NCBI GenBank assembly: GCA_902566755.1
Contig: CACFJR010000011.1
Span: 1-38,691 of the forward strand
Length of the DNA stretch: 38,691 bases
From: an uncultured Pelagibacteraceae bacterium
GTDB lineage: Bacteria > Pseudomonadota > Alphaproteobacteria > Pelagibacterales > Pelagibacteraceae
Reading direction: 5' to 3'
The notes beneath the pieces were generated by a model. The model was not told where the DNA came from. It saw nothing but the letters and a program-made list of their open reading frames with translations, and did no database searches. Below, piece after piece: positions 1-7,816 of the stretch; position 1 is the stretch's first letter, and every line of letters starts with the position of its first letter. The position numbers and the translations under genes are program-made.

Positions 1-853
1 GAGATTTTTAGATAATGTCTTAACTGACTTTATTAACAATGCACCAGAAGAATTTAGTGATGCAACTTACTCAGCTGCAAAAGAGCGAAGTGTTGGTTTG
101 GGTGTTATGGGGCTTCACTCATACTACCAGAAAAAAATGATACCTCTCGAGTCAGTAATGAGCAAAGTTTGGAACAAAAAGATTTTTGAAAATATTCAAA
201 AGAAAGTTGATAAATCTTCAAAAGATTTAGCAGAGGAAAGAGGAGCATGTCCTGATGCAGCTGAATACGGTTTTAAAGAGAGATTTTCAAATAAAACTGC
301 AATTGCACCAACGGCTTCAATCTCGATTATTTGTGGTGGAACTTCTCCTGGAGTTGAGCCAATTGCAGCAAATAGTTATACTCACAAAACACTTTCAGGG
401 TCTTTCAATGTCAGAAATAAATACTTAAGAAAGTTATTGGAAAAACATGATAAAGATACAGATGAAACCTGGTCAACAATTACGACTAACCAAGGTTCTG
501 TATCACATTTAGATTTTTTAACACAAGAAGAAAAGGATGTTTTCAAAACAGCCTTTGAATTAGATCAAAGATGGCTTGTTGACTTAAGTGCGGACAGAAC
601 TCCACATATTTCACAAGCACAATCTATTAACTTATTTTTACCTGCAGATGTTCATAAAAGAGATCTTCATCAAATTCATTTCCAAGCTTGGAAAAAAGGA
701 TTGAAGAGTCTTTATTATTGCAGGTCTAAATCAATACAAAGAGCAGAAAATGTTAATGATGCTAAATCAACTGACGTTACTGCGAATGTATATAAATCAA
801 AACAACAAGAAAACGACGAAAACAAATACGAGGAGTGTCTATCATGTCAGTAG
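1..853 (+). CDS. nrdA: Ribonucleoside-diphosphate reductase alpha subunit, C-terminal part
   Basis: This is the 3' end of the large, catalytic subunit of class I ribonucleotide reductase, which makes dNDPs from NDPs. The gene enters from the left edge; the first complete codon is at position 2. About 283 residues are present. Visible marks are the APTASIS active-site loop region, the Tyr-Tyr pair in LYYCRS that relays the radical in this family, and a C-terminal Cys-x-x-Cys tail (ECLSCQ) that shuttles electrons from thioredoxin or glutaredoxin. The catalytic Cys loop lies outside the window. The stop overlaps the start of nrdB by ten bases, so the two subunits are translationally coupled. Confidence 0.95.
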   Translation, partial: RFLDNVLTDFINNAPEEFSDATYSAAKERSVGLGVMGLHSYYQKKMIPLESVMSKVWNKKIFENIQKKVDKSSKDLAEERGACPDAAEYGFKERFSNKTAIAPTASISIICGGTSPGVEPIAANSYTHKTLSGSFNVRNKYLRKLLEKHDKDTDETWSTITTNQGSVSHLDFLTQEEKDVFKTAFELDQRWLVDLSADRTPHISQAQSINLFLPADVHKRDLHQIHFQAWKKGLKSLYYCRSKSIQRAENVNDAKSTDVTANVYKSKQQENDENKYEECLSCQ

Positions 854-1854
854 TAAAAAAAGAGGAAAAAGGAAAAATCATTCAACCAAAAAAAATGGGA
901 TTATTAGTAGAAAATCCTGTCTATAAACCATTCAGATATCCGTGGTGTTATGATGCTTGGTTAACTCAACAAAGAATACATTGGTTGCCAGAAGAAGTAC
1001 CATTAGGAGATGATGTTAGAGATTGGCAGAAAAATTTATCAGGACCAGAAAAAAATCTTGTAACACAAATCTTTAGATTTTTTACTCAAGCAGATGTTGA
1101 GGTTAACAACTGTTATTTAAGACACTACACAACAGTATTTAAACCAACAGAAGTTTTAATGATGATGACAGCTTTTGCTGCAATGGAAACAGTTCACGTG
1201 GCTGCTTATTCACATCTATTAGACACAATAGGTATGCCTGAGTCAGAATATTCAGCTTTCATGAAGTATAAGGAGATGAAAGATAAATACGATTACATGC
1301 AAGGTTTTAATGTAAACTCAAAAGAAGATATTGCTAAGACTGTTGCTGTATTTAGTGCTTTTACAGAAGGACTACAATTATTTGCAAGTTTTGCAATTTT
1401 GTTGAACTTCCCAAGACACAACAAACTTAAAGGTATGGGACAGATAGTTACTTGGTCAGTAAGAGATGAAACTCTTCATTGTAATTCAATGATCAGAATT
1501 TTCAAAGAGTTTATAAAAGAAAACCCTGAAATCTGGACTCCAAAACTTAAAAAAGAAATCTATGATGCATGCAGAACAATTGTAGAGCATGAGGATGCAT
1601 TTATCGATTTAGCTTTTGAAATGGGACCAATGAAAGGTCTTACAGCTCAGGAGGTTAAAGATTATATTAGGTTCATAGGAAACAGAAGATTAGTTCAGTT
1701 AGGTCTTAAGCCAATTTACGATGTAGAAAAAAATCCCCTTACTTGGCTCGATACTATGTTAAATGCTGTTGAACACATGAACTTTTTTGAAGGAAGAGCT
1801 ACAGAATACTCAAAAGCATCTACACAAGGCACTTGGGTCGAAGCTTTTAGTTAA
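844..1854 (+). CDS. nrdB: Ribonucleoside-diphosphate reductase beta subunit
   Basis: This is the small subunit that holds the diiron centre and tyrosyl radical of class I ribonucleotide reductase. From ATG 844 it is 336 aa. The ligand pattern is complete: D84, E115, H118, then E175, E209 and H212, with the radical Tyr at 122 (ETVH followed by VAAY). This is therefore the tyrosine-radical form, not the Chlamydia type that lacks the Tyr. An upstream in-frame GTG at 835 is possible, but AGGAG at 831-835 sits eight bases before ATG 844 and favours that start. It overlaps nrdA, and its stop overlaps the stop of the convergent SGNH gene. Confidence 0.97.
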   Translation: MSVVKKEEKGKIIQPKKMGLLVENPVYKPFRYPWCYDAWLTQQRIHWLPEEVPLGDDVRDWQKNLSGPEKNLVTQIFRFFTQADVEVNNCYLRHYTTVFKPTEVLMMMTAFAAMETVHVAAYSHLLDTIGMPESEYSAFMKYKEMKDKYDYMQGFNVNSKEDIAKTVAVFSAFTEGLQLFASFAILLNFPRHNKLKGMGQIVTWSVRDETLHCNSMIRIFKEFIKENPEIWTPKLKKEIYDACRTIVEHEDAFIDLAFEMGPMKGLTAQEVKDYIRFIGNRRLVQLGLKPIYDVEKNPLTWLDTMLNAVEHMNFFEGRATEYSKASTQGTWVEAFS

Positions 1855-2882
1855 TTAATAGAAGCTTTTTGAAACTCTTTAATTAAAAAGTCAGACACTT
1901 TTTTAGAACCTTTTGGATTCAAATGAGTCCAATCATAAAAGTCCTCATAATGGAGGTCAGCATTTTTTGCTAAATTAATACAATTGAGTTTATAATTTCT
2001 GCAATGCGATATTATAGTATTTGCAATTATATAAAGATTTTTATTCATACCGGTACCTGAAATTTGTGTTATGTAAACTATTTCTGAGTTTCTCTCTTTT
2101 ACTTTATTAGTTAAATCTATTAACAAACTATTATAATAATCATTTAATAAAGTCTGCTGATCACTATTTTCAAAATTGGAGTAATATTTGAATTCTTTGG
2201 TTGTTCTTTCACCATAAACAACTTCACCATCGTTGATATTATTTGAAAACAAATCATTACCAGTTTTAAGGAAAATTATAGTTTTGACTCTTCTAAGTTT
2301 ATTATAAAAAAAAGAATTTGACTCTAGGTATTCAATGAAATTCTTTTTAGAAGAACTTTCAATTAGATTATCTATACTATTAATCTTATCTTTTTTTTTC
2401 AAGTTGGCTTGATCATTAATTCCAATATAAAAGATGTAATATTTTGGACTGAAGTTATCAATTTTATCAAACCAAAGCTTAAAACTGTTTATGTGACCTA
2501 AAATTGACATTCCATCTACACCAGCATTAACAATTTTAATGTTATTAAATCTTTTTTGTAATCTTCCAACAATAGTATCCTCATAATTTAAAAATTTTTG
2601 ATTTGTTGTAGAGCCACCAGCAAAAATTATATCCGGATTGGTCCCGTTTAATTCTTTCCCAGATACCCTAAAGCCTTGGTTATTTCTTTTATAAAATGAT
2701 GTTCCTTTATGATTAAAAAAATTAAACTTATAAATTCTTTCAATATTTCTCTCACTGGAAAGTTTTTCAGAGAGTTCATTTTTAAACCAGTAACCAAAAA
2801 AACACTCAATTATTAATATTGAAATAAAAAGAACTAAAATATTTATAAGAAATATTTTTGTATTTTTAAATATGTTTTCCAA
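1851..2882 (-). CDS. Membrane-anchored SGNH/GDSL-family hydrolase
   Basis: A 343 aa protein with one N-terminal hydrophobic segment (about residues 8-32) and the four SGNH hydrolase blocks: GGST carrying the nucleophile Ser (about residue 90), NAG(V)DG, GIND (about 155) and a late DWTH with the Asp/His pair. The domain probably faces the periplasm and acts as an esterase or acyl/acetyl hydrolase; the substrate is unknown. The start is TTG (2880-2882), one base after the prpC stop, so it is likely translated by coupling as the last gene of the prp operon. Its 3' end overlaps nrdB by four bases (TTAA supplies both stops). A role in the methylcitrate cycle is not evident, so it may simply share the transcript. 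Confidence 0.8.
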   Translation of the reverse strand: MENIFKNTKIFLINILVLFISILIIECFFGYWFKNELSEKLSSERNIERIYKFNFFNHKGTSFYKRNNQGFRVSGKELNGTNPDIIFAGGSTTNQKFLNYEDTIVGRLQKRFNNIKIVNAGVDGMSILGHINSFKLWFDKIDNFSPKYYIFYIGINDQANLKKKDKINSIDNLIESSSKKNFIEYLESNSFFYNKLRRVKTIIFLKTGNDLFSNNINDGEVVYGERTTKEFKYYSNFENSDQQTLLNDYYNSLLIDLTNKVKERNSEIVYITQISGTGMNKNLYIIANTIISHCRNYKLNCINLAKNADLHYEDFYDWTHLNPKGSKKVSDFLIKEFQKASIN

Positions 2883-2883
2883 A

Positions 2884-4008
2884 TTATCTCTGATTTAGAG
2901 GTACAACTTTTCTATAGCTACTACCTTTATAACTTGCTAGAGGTCTTATAAGTTTATTTGCAGCGTGTTGCTCAAGAATATGTGCAGACCACCCAGTTAT
3001 TCTAGAAATAACAAATATCGGTGTAAAGAAATCTGTGTCAAATCCCATTAGGTGATAAGTTGGTCCGGTAGGATAATCTACATTTGGATGAATATTTTTT
3101 CTCTCGATCATCACCTTTTCAACTATGTCATAAATTTTTTCAAACTTCTTATCTTTTTTAACTTTTGCAACTTTAGAAAAATACTCTCTCATTGTTGGCA
3201 CCCTGGAGTCACCACTTTTATAAACTCTGTGACCGAAACCCATAACAACAGCTTTTTGATCTAAAGCATTGTTTATCCAATTTAATGCATTTTCTGGTTT
3301 TTTAATTTTATTCATCATATGCATCACCTCTTCATTTGCACCACCATGCAATGGTCCTTTTAAACTCGCAATTGCACCAGTGATTGCGCCATGAATATCT
3401 GACAAGCTGCTAGTGATTGTTCTTGCTGTAAATGTTGAAACATTAAAACTATGTTCAGCGTATAATATAAGAGACACATCAAAAGCTTTTACAATTTCTT
3501 TTTCAGGAACTTTTCCAAAACACATATAAAAAAAGTTTTCTGAGAAAGACAAACCACTTTTTGGTTTAATGATTTTTTTTCCTTTTCTTATTCTATAGAA
3601 GGCAGCTAAAGCGACAGGTGTCTTTGCAAAAATTCTCATTACCTTTCTCAAGTTTGCTTCAGGAGAATTATCTTTAGTTTCTTTATCCTCTAATCCCATT
3701 ATACTTACTGCTGTTCTAGCGACATCCATAGGATGTGATTTTTTAGGAAAATTCTTAATACTTTCTAATAATGTTTTTGATAGGTTTCGCTCTTTTCTCT
3801 CAACTTTTTCAAAATTTTTTAACTGTTTTTCAGAAGGTAATTCTCCATTTAGAATAAGATACGCAACTTCTTCAAATTTACATTTTGCGCAAAGGTCTTG
3901 TGCAGCATATCCCCTATAAGTAAGAGAATTTATTTCTGGCATCACTTTTGAAACTTCAGTTTCATCAACCACAATCCCAAGTAACCCTTTTTTTATATCT
4001 TCAGTCAT
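2884..4008 (-). CDS. prpC: 2-methylcitrate synthase (citrate synthase family)
   Basis: A 374 aa citrate synthase superfamily protein. Catalytic residues are in place: H221 in LHGGANE, H260 in GFGHRVYK and D311 in NVDYPTG. It should condense propionyl-CoA with oxaloacetate to 2-methylcitrate. The sequence alone could be an ordinary citrate synthase, but the SHPMD motif near residue 91, the short length and its place directly after prpD and prpB favour PrpC. Its ATG overlaps the prpB stop by one base (TAATG). It may also have some citrate synthase activity, as is known for this family. Confidence 0.88.
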   Translation of the reverse strand: MTEDIKKGLLGIVVDETEVSKVMPEINSLTYRGYAAQDLCAKCKFEEVAYLILNGELPSEKQLKNFEKVERKERNLSKTLLESIKNFPKKSHPMDVARTAVSIMGLEDKETKDNSPEANLRKVMRIFAKTPVALAAFYRIRKGKKIIKPKSGLSFSENFFYMCFGKVPEKEIVKAFDVSLILYAEHSFNVSTFTARTITSSLSDIHGAITGAIASLKGPLHGGANEEVMHMMNKIKKPENALNWINNALDQKAVVMGFGHRVYKSGDSRVPTMREYFSKVAKVKKDKKFEKIYDIVEKVMIERKNIHPNVDYPTGPTYHLMGFDTDFFTPIFVISRITGWSAHILEQHAANKLIRPLASYKGSSYRKVVPLNQR

Positions 4009-4904
4009 TAATCGTGTCCATCTGTACTAAAATTATATATTTTTTTATCGAGAGCATTGTATTTTTCATAGTCTACTAAGTCATACAATCTACTTCTAGT
4101 TTGCATTTTATCAACAAGGTTTTTTTGGTGACCCTCTTCAAAAATTTTCTTCAAACCCTCCTCCACACTTTTCATTGCTAATCTTTGAGTTGTAACAGGA
4201 TAAATAACAATATTATAACCCAAATTTTCCAATTCTTTATAATCTAAAAGATCTGATTTTCCAAATTCTGTCATGTTTGCAAGTAAATATGAACTAAGAC
4301 TTTTCCTCACTTTTTCAAATTCACCTTTATCTTTTAATGCTTCAGGGAAAACTATTTCGGCTCCTGCGTCGATATATGCTTTACATCTGTCAATCATCTT
4401 ATCTATTCCCTCTACACTTTTTGCATCAGATCTAGCAATTATCTTAAAATTTTTATCTTTACGAGCTTTCACACACTCTTCAATTTTTTTTACCATTTTT
4501 TTAGCAGAAATAAGTTCTTTGTTATCAAGGTGACCACATCTTTTTCTTTCAACTTGGTCCTCTATGTGTACCGCTGTCACACCAAATTTTTCAAAATTTT
4601 TAATAGTTTTTTTGCAAGACTTAAATCCCGTATCAATATCTACAATTGTAGGAAGGTTTGTAACTCTTGCTATTTGTTTTGATCTATTACTTACATCTTC
4701 AAGTGTAGTAAGACCTATATCAGGGTAACCAAGGTCATTAGACATAACAGCACCCGAAACATAAACAGCGTCATAGCCAATTTCTTCAATTACTTTAGCA
4801 GTCAAAGGGTTATATGCACCAGGAACTCTTAAAATTTTTCCACTTTTTAATTTATTTACAAAATCTTTTCTTTTTTCTTTTATTTTTTTTTTTATAAAGT
4901 GCAT
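4008..4904 (-). CDS. prpB: 2-methylisocitrate lyase
   Basis: A 298 aa member of the isocitrate lyase/PEP mutase superfamily. It splits 2-methylisocitrate into pyruvate and succinate, the last step of the methylcitrate cycle. The catalytic loop KRCGH spans residues 121-125, with Cys at 123 as in the E. coli enzyme. The metal site Asp pair is in VDIDTGF (D89 and D91). Length matches the family (about 295). It overlaps prpD upstream and prpC downstream by one base each (TAATG), so the three enzymes are likely made in fixed proportion. Confidence 0.93.
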   Translation of the reverse strand: MHFIKKKIKEKRKDFVNKLKSGKILRVPGAYNPLTAKVIEEIGYDAVYVSGAVMSNDLGYPDIGLTTLEDVSNRSKQIARVTNLPTIVDIDTGFKSCKKTIKNFEKFGVTAVHIEDQVERKRCGHLDNKELISAKKMVKKIEECVKARKDKNFKIIARSDAKSVEGIDKMIDRCKAYIDAGAEIVFPEALKDKGEFEKVRKSLSSYLLANMTEFGKSDLLDYKELENLGYNIVIYPVTTQRLAMKSVEEGLKKIFEEGHQKNLVDKMQTRSRLYDLVDYEKYNALDKKIYNFSTDGHD

Positions 4905-6406
4905 TAAAAAATACCAATTTTTTTATTTTTTTTAATATTTCTACTATTAATTTCAATATTTAATTTGTGTAACTGATTTGATTTTAATTTTCTTAAGTTT
5001 TGAATATCTCTAAGAAATCTATCTGACTCCTTTTTGGGTATAATATCTTTTGTAAGTGTCAAAAACTTTTTAATATAATTAGCCCTTTTAAATGGCCTTA
5101 AACCATAAGGATGAGCATCTGCTAAACCTTGTTCTTCGACAATTTTTTTATTATTTTTTAATGTGACTATAACCTTAGCCCCAAAAGCTTTTTTTTTTGG
5201 GTTTGGATCGTGATAACGTTTCGTCCATTTTTTATCCTCATGAGTTTTAATAGATCTCCATATTTTTATAGTACTTTTCTTTTTCGCTCTCGATTTGCTA
5301 TATGATTTAACGTGGTGCCAATCAGCATCCTCTAAAGCGACTGCAAATATATACATTATTGAGTGATCTAAAGTCTCTCTACTTGCATTAGGGTCCATTT
5401 TTTGTGGATCGTTTGCTCCTGTTCCAATTACATAATGAGTATGATGACTTGTATATATATCTATTTTTTTTATTTCGTTTAAATTATTTATTTTTCTATT
5501 TAGTTTTTTAGCGAGATCTATAAGTGCTTGCGCTTGATATTCTGCTGAATATTCTTTTGTGTAAGTTTCTAGAATAGCTTTTTTTTCCTGATTTTTTTTT
5601 GGAAGTGGTACTTTATATAATGCTTTTTTTCCATCAAGTATTCTTGAAATCACACTATCTTCTCCTTCATAAATTGGACTTGGTGCTCCTTCACCTCTCA
5701 TTGCTCTGTCGACTGCCTCTATACCGAGTTTTGCAGCATGCGCAGGAGCAAAAGCTTTCCAACTTGAAATTTCTCCTTTTCTAGATTGTCTTGTAGAAAT
5801 AGTAACATGCAATGCTTGTTGAACAGCTTGATATATGGTTTCTGTTTTTAAATTAAGCATTGTCCCTAAACCTGCTGCAACACTTGGACCTAAATGAGCA
5901 ATATGATCTACTTTATGTTTATGAAGACAGATACCTTTAACAAGATTTACTTGTATCTCATACGCAGTAATAATTCCCTTGATAAGGTTTAAACCGGAGA
6001 CTTTCTTTTGTTGCGCAACAGCCATTAATGCAGGAATATTATCTCCCGGATGACTATAGTCTGCTGCTAAAAAGGTATCGTGAAAATCTAATTCTCTTAC
6101 AGCAGTTCCATTAGACCAAGCAGCCCACTCACAATCAAATTTCTTTTTTGAATTAATTCCAAATAAAGTAGCACCATTACTCCTTGGGTGTTTGATTGCC
6201 ATTTCTCTTGAGGTAATTACAGCTTTTCTATTTAATGAAGCGATAGCAACAGATGCATTATCAATCATCCTGTTAATCACCATATCAACTGAATCTTTAT
6301 TTAGTTTAGCATTATCACTTGCAATTTCTGCAATTTTCCAAGCAAGTTGATTTTTTTTACTTAGTTTATCTTTAGATGCGAAAACTTTTACTTTATGTAT
6401 TTCCAA
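4904..6406 (-). CDS. prpD: 2-methylcitrate dehydratase (MmgE/PrpD family)
   Basis: A 500 aa MmgE/PrpD-family protein of about the usual length (E. coli PrpD has 483). It dehydrates 2-methylcitrate to 2-methyl-cis-aconitate without an iron-sulfur cluster. Recognisable regions are the HDTFLAADYSHPGDN segment (about residues 110-124) and GRSH-like helical blocks typical of the family. The start is TTG (6404-6406); it is supported by AAGGA five bases upstream on the minus strand and by the lack of a nearby ATG in frame. Rehydration to 2-methylisocitrate would need an aconitase, which is not in this window. Confidence 0.9.
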   Translation of the reverse strand: MEIHKVKVFASKDKLSKKNQLAWKIAEIASDNAKLNKDSVDMVINRMIDNASVAIASLNRKAVITSREMAIKHPRSNGATLFGINSKKKFDCEWAAWSNGTAVRELDFHDTFLAADYSHPGDNIPALMAVAQQKKVSGLNLIKGIITAYEIQVNLVKGICLHKHKVDHIAHLGPSVAAGLGTMLNLKTETIYQAVQQALHVTISTRQSRKGEISSWKAFAPAHAAKLGIEAVDRAMRGEGAPSPIYEGEDSVISRILDGKKALYKVPLPKKNQEKKAILETYTKEYSAEYQAQALIDLAKKLNRKINNLNEIKKIDIYTSHHTHYVIGTGANDPQKMDPNASRETLDHSIMYIFAVALEDADWHHVKSYSKSRAKKKSTIKIWRSIKTHEDKKWTKRYHDPNPKKKAFGAKVIVTLKNNKKIVEEQGLADAHPYGLRPFKRANYIKKFLTLTKDIIPKKESDRFLRDIQNLRKLKSNQLHKLNIEINSRNIKKNKKIGIF

Positions 6407-6440
6407 TTTATTCCTTTTTGAGTTTAGTACTTCATTTATG

Positions 6441-7130
6441 TTAAGTATTCAAATATTTTGAAACTATTTTCTCAATACCCTGAAAGTTGGTTACCAAATG
6501 ATCATGAGGTATTTCATTTACTTTTTTATCAGTATATCCGTCCTCGAGCAATATAAATGGTAAGCTCGCAGAATTAGCTGCAGCAGAATCTGTTTCACTA
6601 TCACCAATCATTAAAGATTTTTTTACATCTCCTTGAAGAATTTCAATTACAGAGGTTAAATGTCTAGGATCAGGTTTGCAATAATCAAAAGTATTACTAC
6701 CAGCAACATATTCAAAATAGTCAAAAATTTTTATTTTCTTTAATAAATCAATTGCCAAATGTTCTTGCTTATTTGTACAAACTGCTAAAGAAATATCATT
6801 TTGTTTTGACCATTTTAAAAATTCAATCACACCATCAATAACCTTACTCTCATTAACAATATTCTTTCCATAATAATCTATAAAATCTTTTACCATTTCA
6901 TCTTTAATTTTTTTATCTGATATTTTTCCAAACTCCTTTTTGGCTGTTCCCCAAATAGATCTTCCAATCAAAGCGCCAGCACCTTTACCAACAAGGTTTC
7001 TAATTTCCTCTGTTGTCTTTGTTTTGTACCCAAACTTTTTCATTACATAATTGTGTGCATTCATTAGATCTGGAGCCGTATCTACTATGGTTCCATCCAA
7101 ATCTACTAAAACTGTGAATTTTTGACTCAT
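6441..7130 (-). CDS. gph: Phosphoglycolate phosphatase-like HAD hydrolase
   Basis: A 229 aa haloacid dehalogenase superfamily phosphatase. Motif I is DLDGTIVDT with nucleophile D10 and acid/base D12; motif II is CTNKQ; a conserved Lys follows; motif IV is GDSETD. The helical cap domain between residues about 15 and 85 is of the Gph/PGP type. It probably removes phosphate from 2-phosphoglycolate, but related small sugar or nucleotide phosphates are possible. It is the first gene of the minus-strand operon, 34 bases before prpD. The link with propionate metabolism is not obvious. Confidence 0.78.
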   Translation of the reverse strand: MSQKFTVLVDLDGTIVDTAPDLMNAHNYVMKKFGYKTKTTEEIRNLVGKGAGALIGRSIWGTAKKEFGKISDKKIKDEMVKDFIDYYGKNIVNESKVIDGVIEFLKWSKQNDISLAVCTNKQEHLAIDLLKKIKIFDYFEYVAGSNTFDYCKPDPRHLTSVIEILQGDVKKSLMIGDSETDSAAANSASLPFILLEDGYTDKKVNEIPHDHLVTNFQGIEKIVSKYLNT

Positions 7131-7201
7131 TTTAAAAAAGTATTATTAAGAAATATTTTGTGAATTCTTTATCATAAATACTTATCTATAAGAAAAAATC
7201 A
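7131..7201. promoter_or_regulatory. Divergent promoter region between gph and glmU
   Basis: This 71-base AT-rich spacer must hold start signals for both directions. On the minus strand a TATGAT box (7171-7176) could serve gph, giving a leader of roughly 34 bases. On the plus strand TATAAG (7187-7192) lies only ten bases before the glmU ATG and has a weak upstream partner (TTCTTT at 7165-7170). No Shine-Dalgarno sequence precedes the glmU ATG. The boxes are weak in such AT-rich DNA. Confidence 0.3.
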
Positions 7202-7813
7202 ATGAAACAAACTAATATTCAAAATAAATTTAGAAAAAAATTTTTAAATCAGGGTGTAAAAATGACTGCACCTGAGACTGTTTTTTTTTCAAATGATACT
7301 AAAATTGGAAAAAACGTAACAATCGAACCATACGTTGTTTTTGGAACGAAGGTAAAAATCAAAAACAATGTTAGGATATTAGCCTTTTCACACCTTGAAG
7401 GTGTAAGTGTTGATAACAATGTTTCAATTGGTCCTTACGCACGTTTAAGACCTGGAACTGTTTTAGAAGAGGGTGTAAAAGTTGGTAACTTTGTTGAAAT
7501 TAAAAAATCTCGATTAAAAAAGAATTCAAAAGCAAATCACCTTACTTATATTGGGGATGCGACAATAGGAAAAAAATCAAACATTGGCGCAGGAACAATC
7601 ACTTGTAATTACGATGGAGTTAGAAAAAGCAAAACAATAATTGAAGATGGTGCCTTTATAGGATCAAACACTTCATTAGTTGCCCCAGTTAAAATTGGAA
7701 AAAAAGCGGTTGTTGGCGCTAGTTCTGTAATAACTCAAAATGTTAAAAGTGGTTCTTTAGCACTTACAAGAGCAAAACAAACTGAAGTAAAAAACTATAA
7801 AAGAAAAAAATAA
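7202..7813 (+). CDS. glmU: GlmU acetyltransferase domain only (glucosamine-1-phosphate N-acetyltransferase)
   Basis: A 203 aa left-handed beta-helix protein matching only the C-terminal half of bifunctional GlmU (about 450 aa). Key acetyltransferase residues are present: R81 and R83 in ARLRPG, H113 in [10 protein letters not shown] (equivalent to the catalytic His of E. coli GlmU), Y116 and N136 in CNYDG. The first 20 residues match the helical linker that joins the two domains in full GlmU. It should make GlcNAc-1-P from GlcN-1-P and acetyl-CoA. The N-terminal uridylyltransferase domain, which would form UDP-GlcNAc, is absent and there is no room for it upstream. glmS follows after three bases. 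Confidence 0.88.
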   Translation: MKQTNIQNKFRKKFLNQGVKMTAPETVFFSNDTKIGKNVTIEPYVVFGTKVKIKNNVRILAFSHLEGVSVDNNVSIGPYARLRPGTVLEEGVKVGNFVEIKKSRLKKNSKANHLTYIGDATIGKKSNIGAGTITCNYDGVRKSKTIIEDGAFIGSNTSLVAPVKIGKKAVVGASSVITQNVKSGSLALTRAKQTEVKNYKRKK

Positions 7814-7816
7814 AAT

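Noticed and set aside
835-843. GTG start for nrdB
   Set aside because: AGGAG is placed correctly for ATG 844, and residue numbering from that ATG matches the E. coli ligands.
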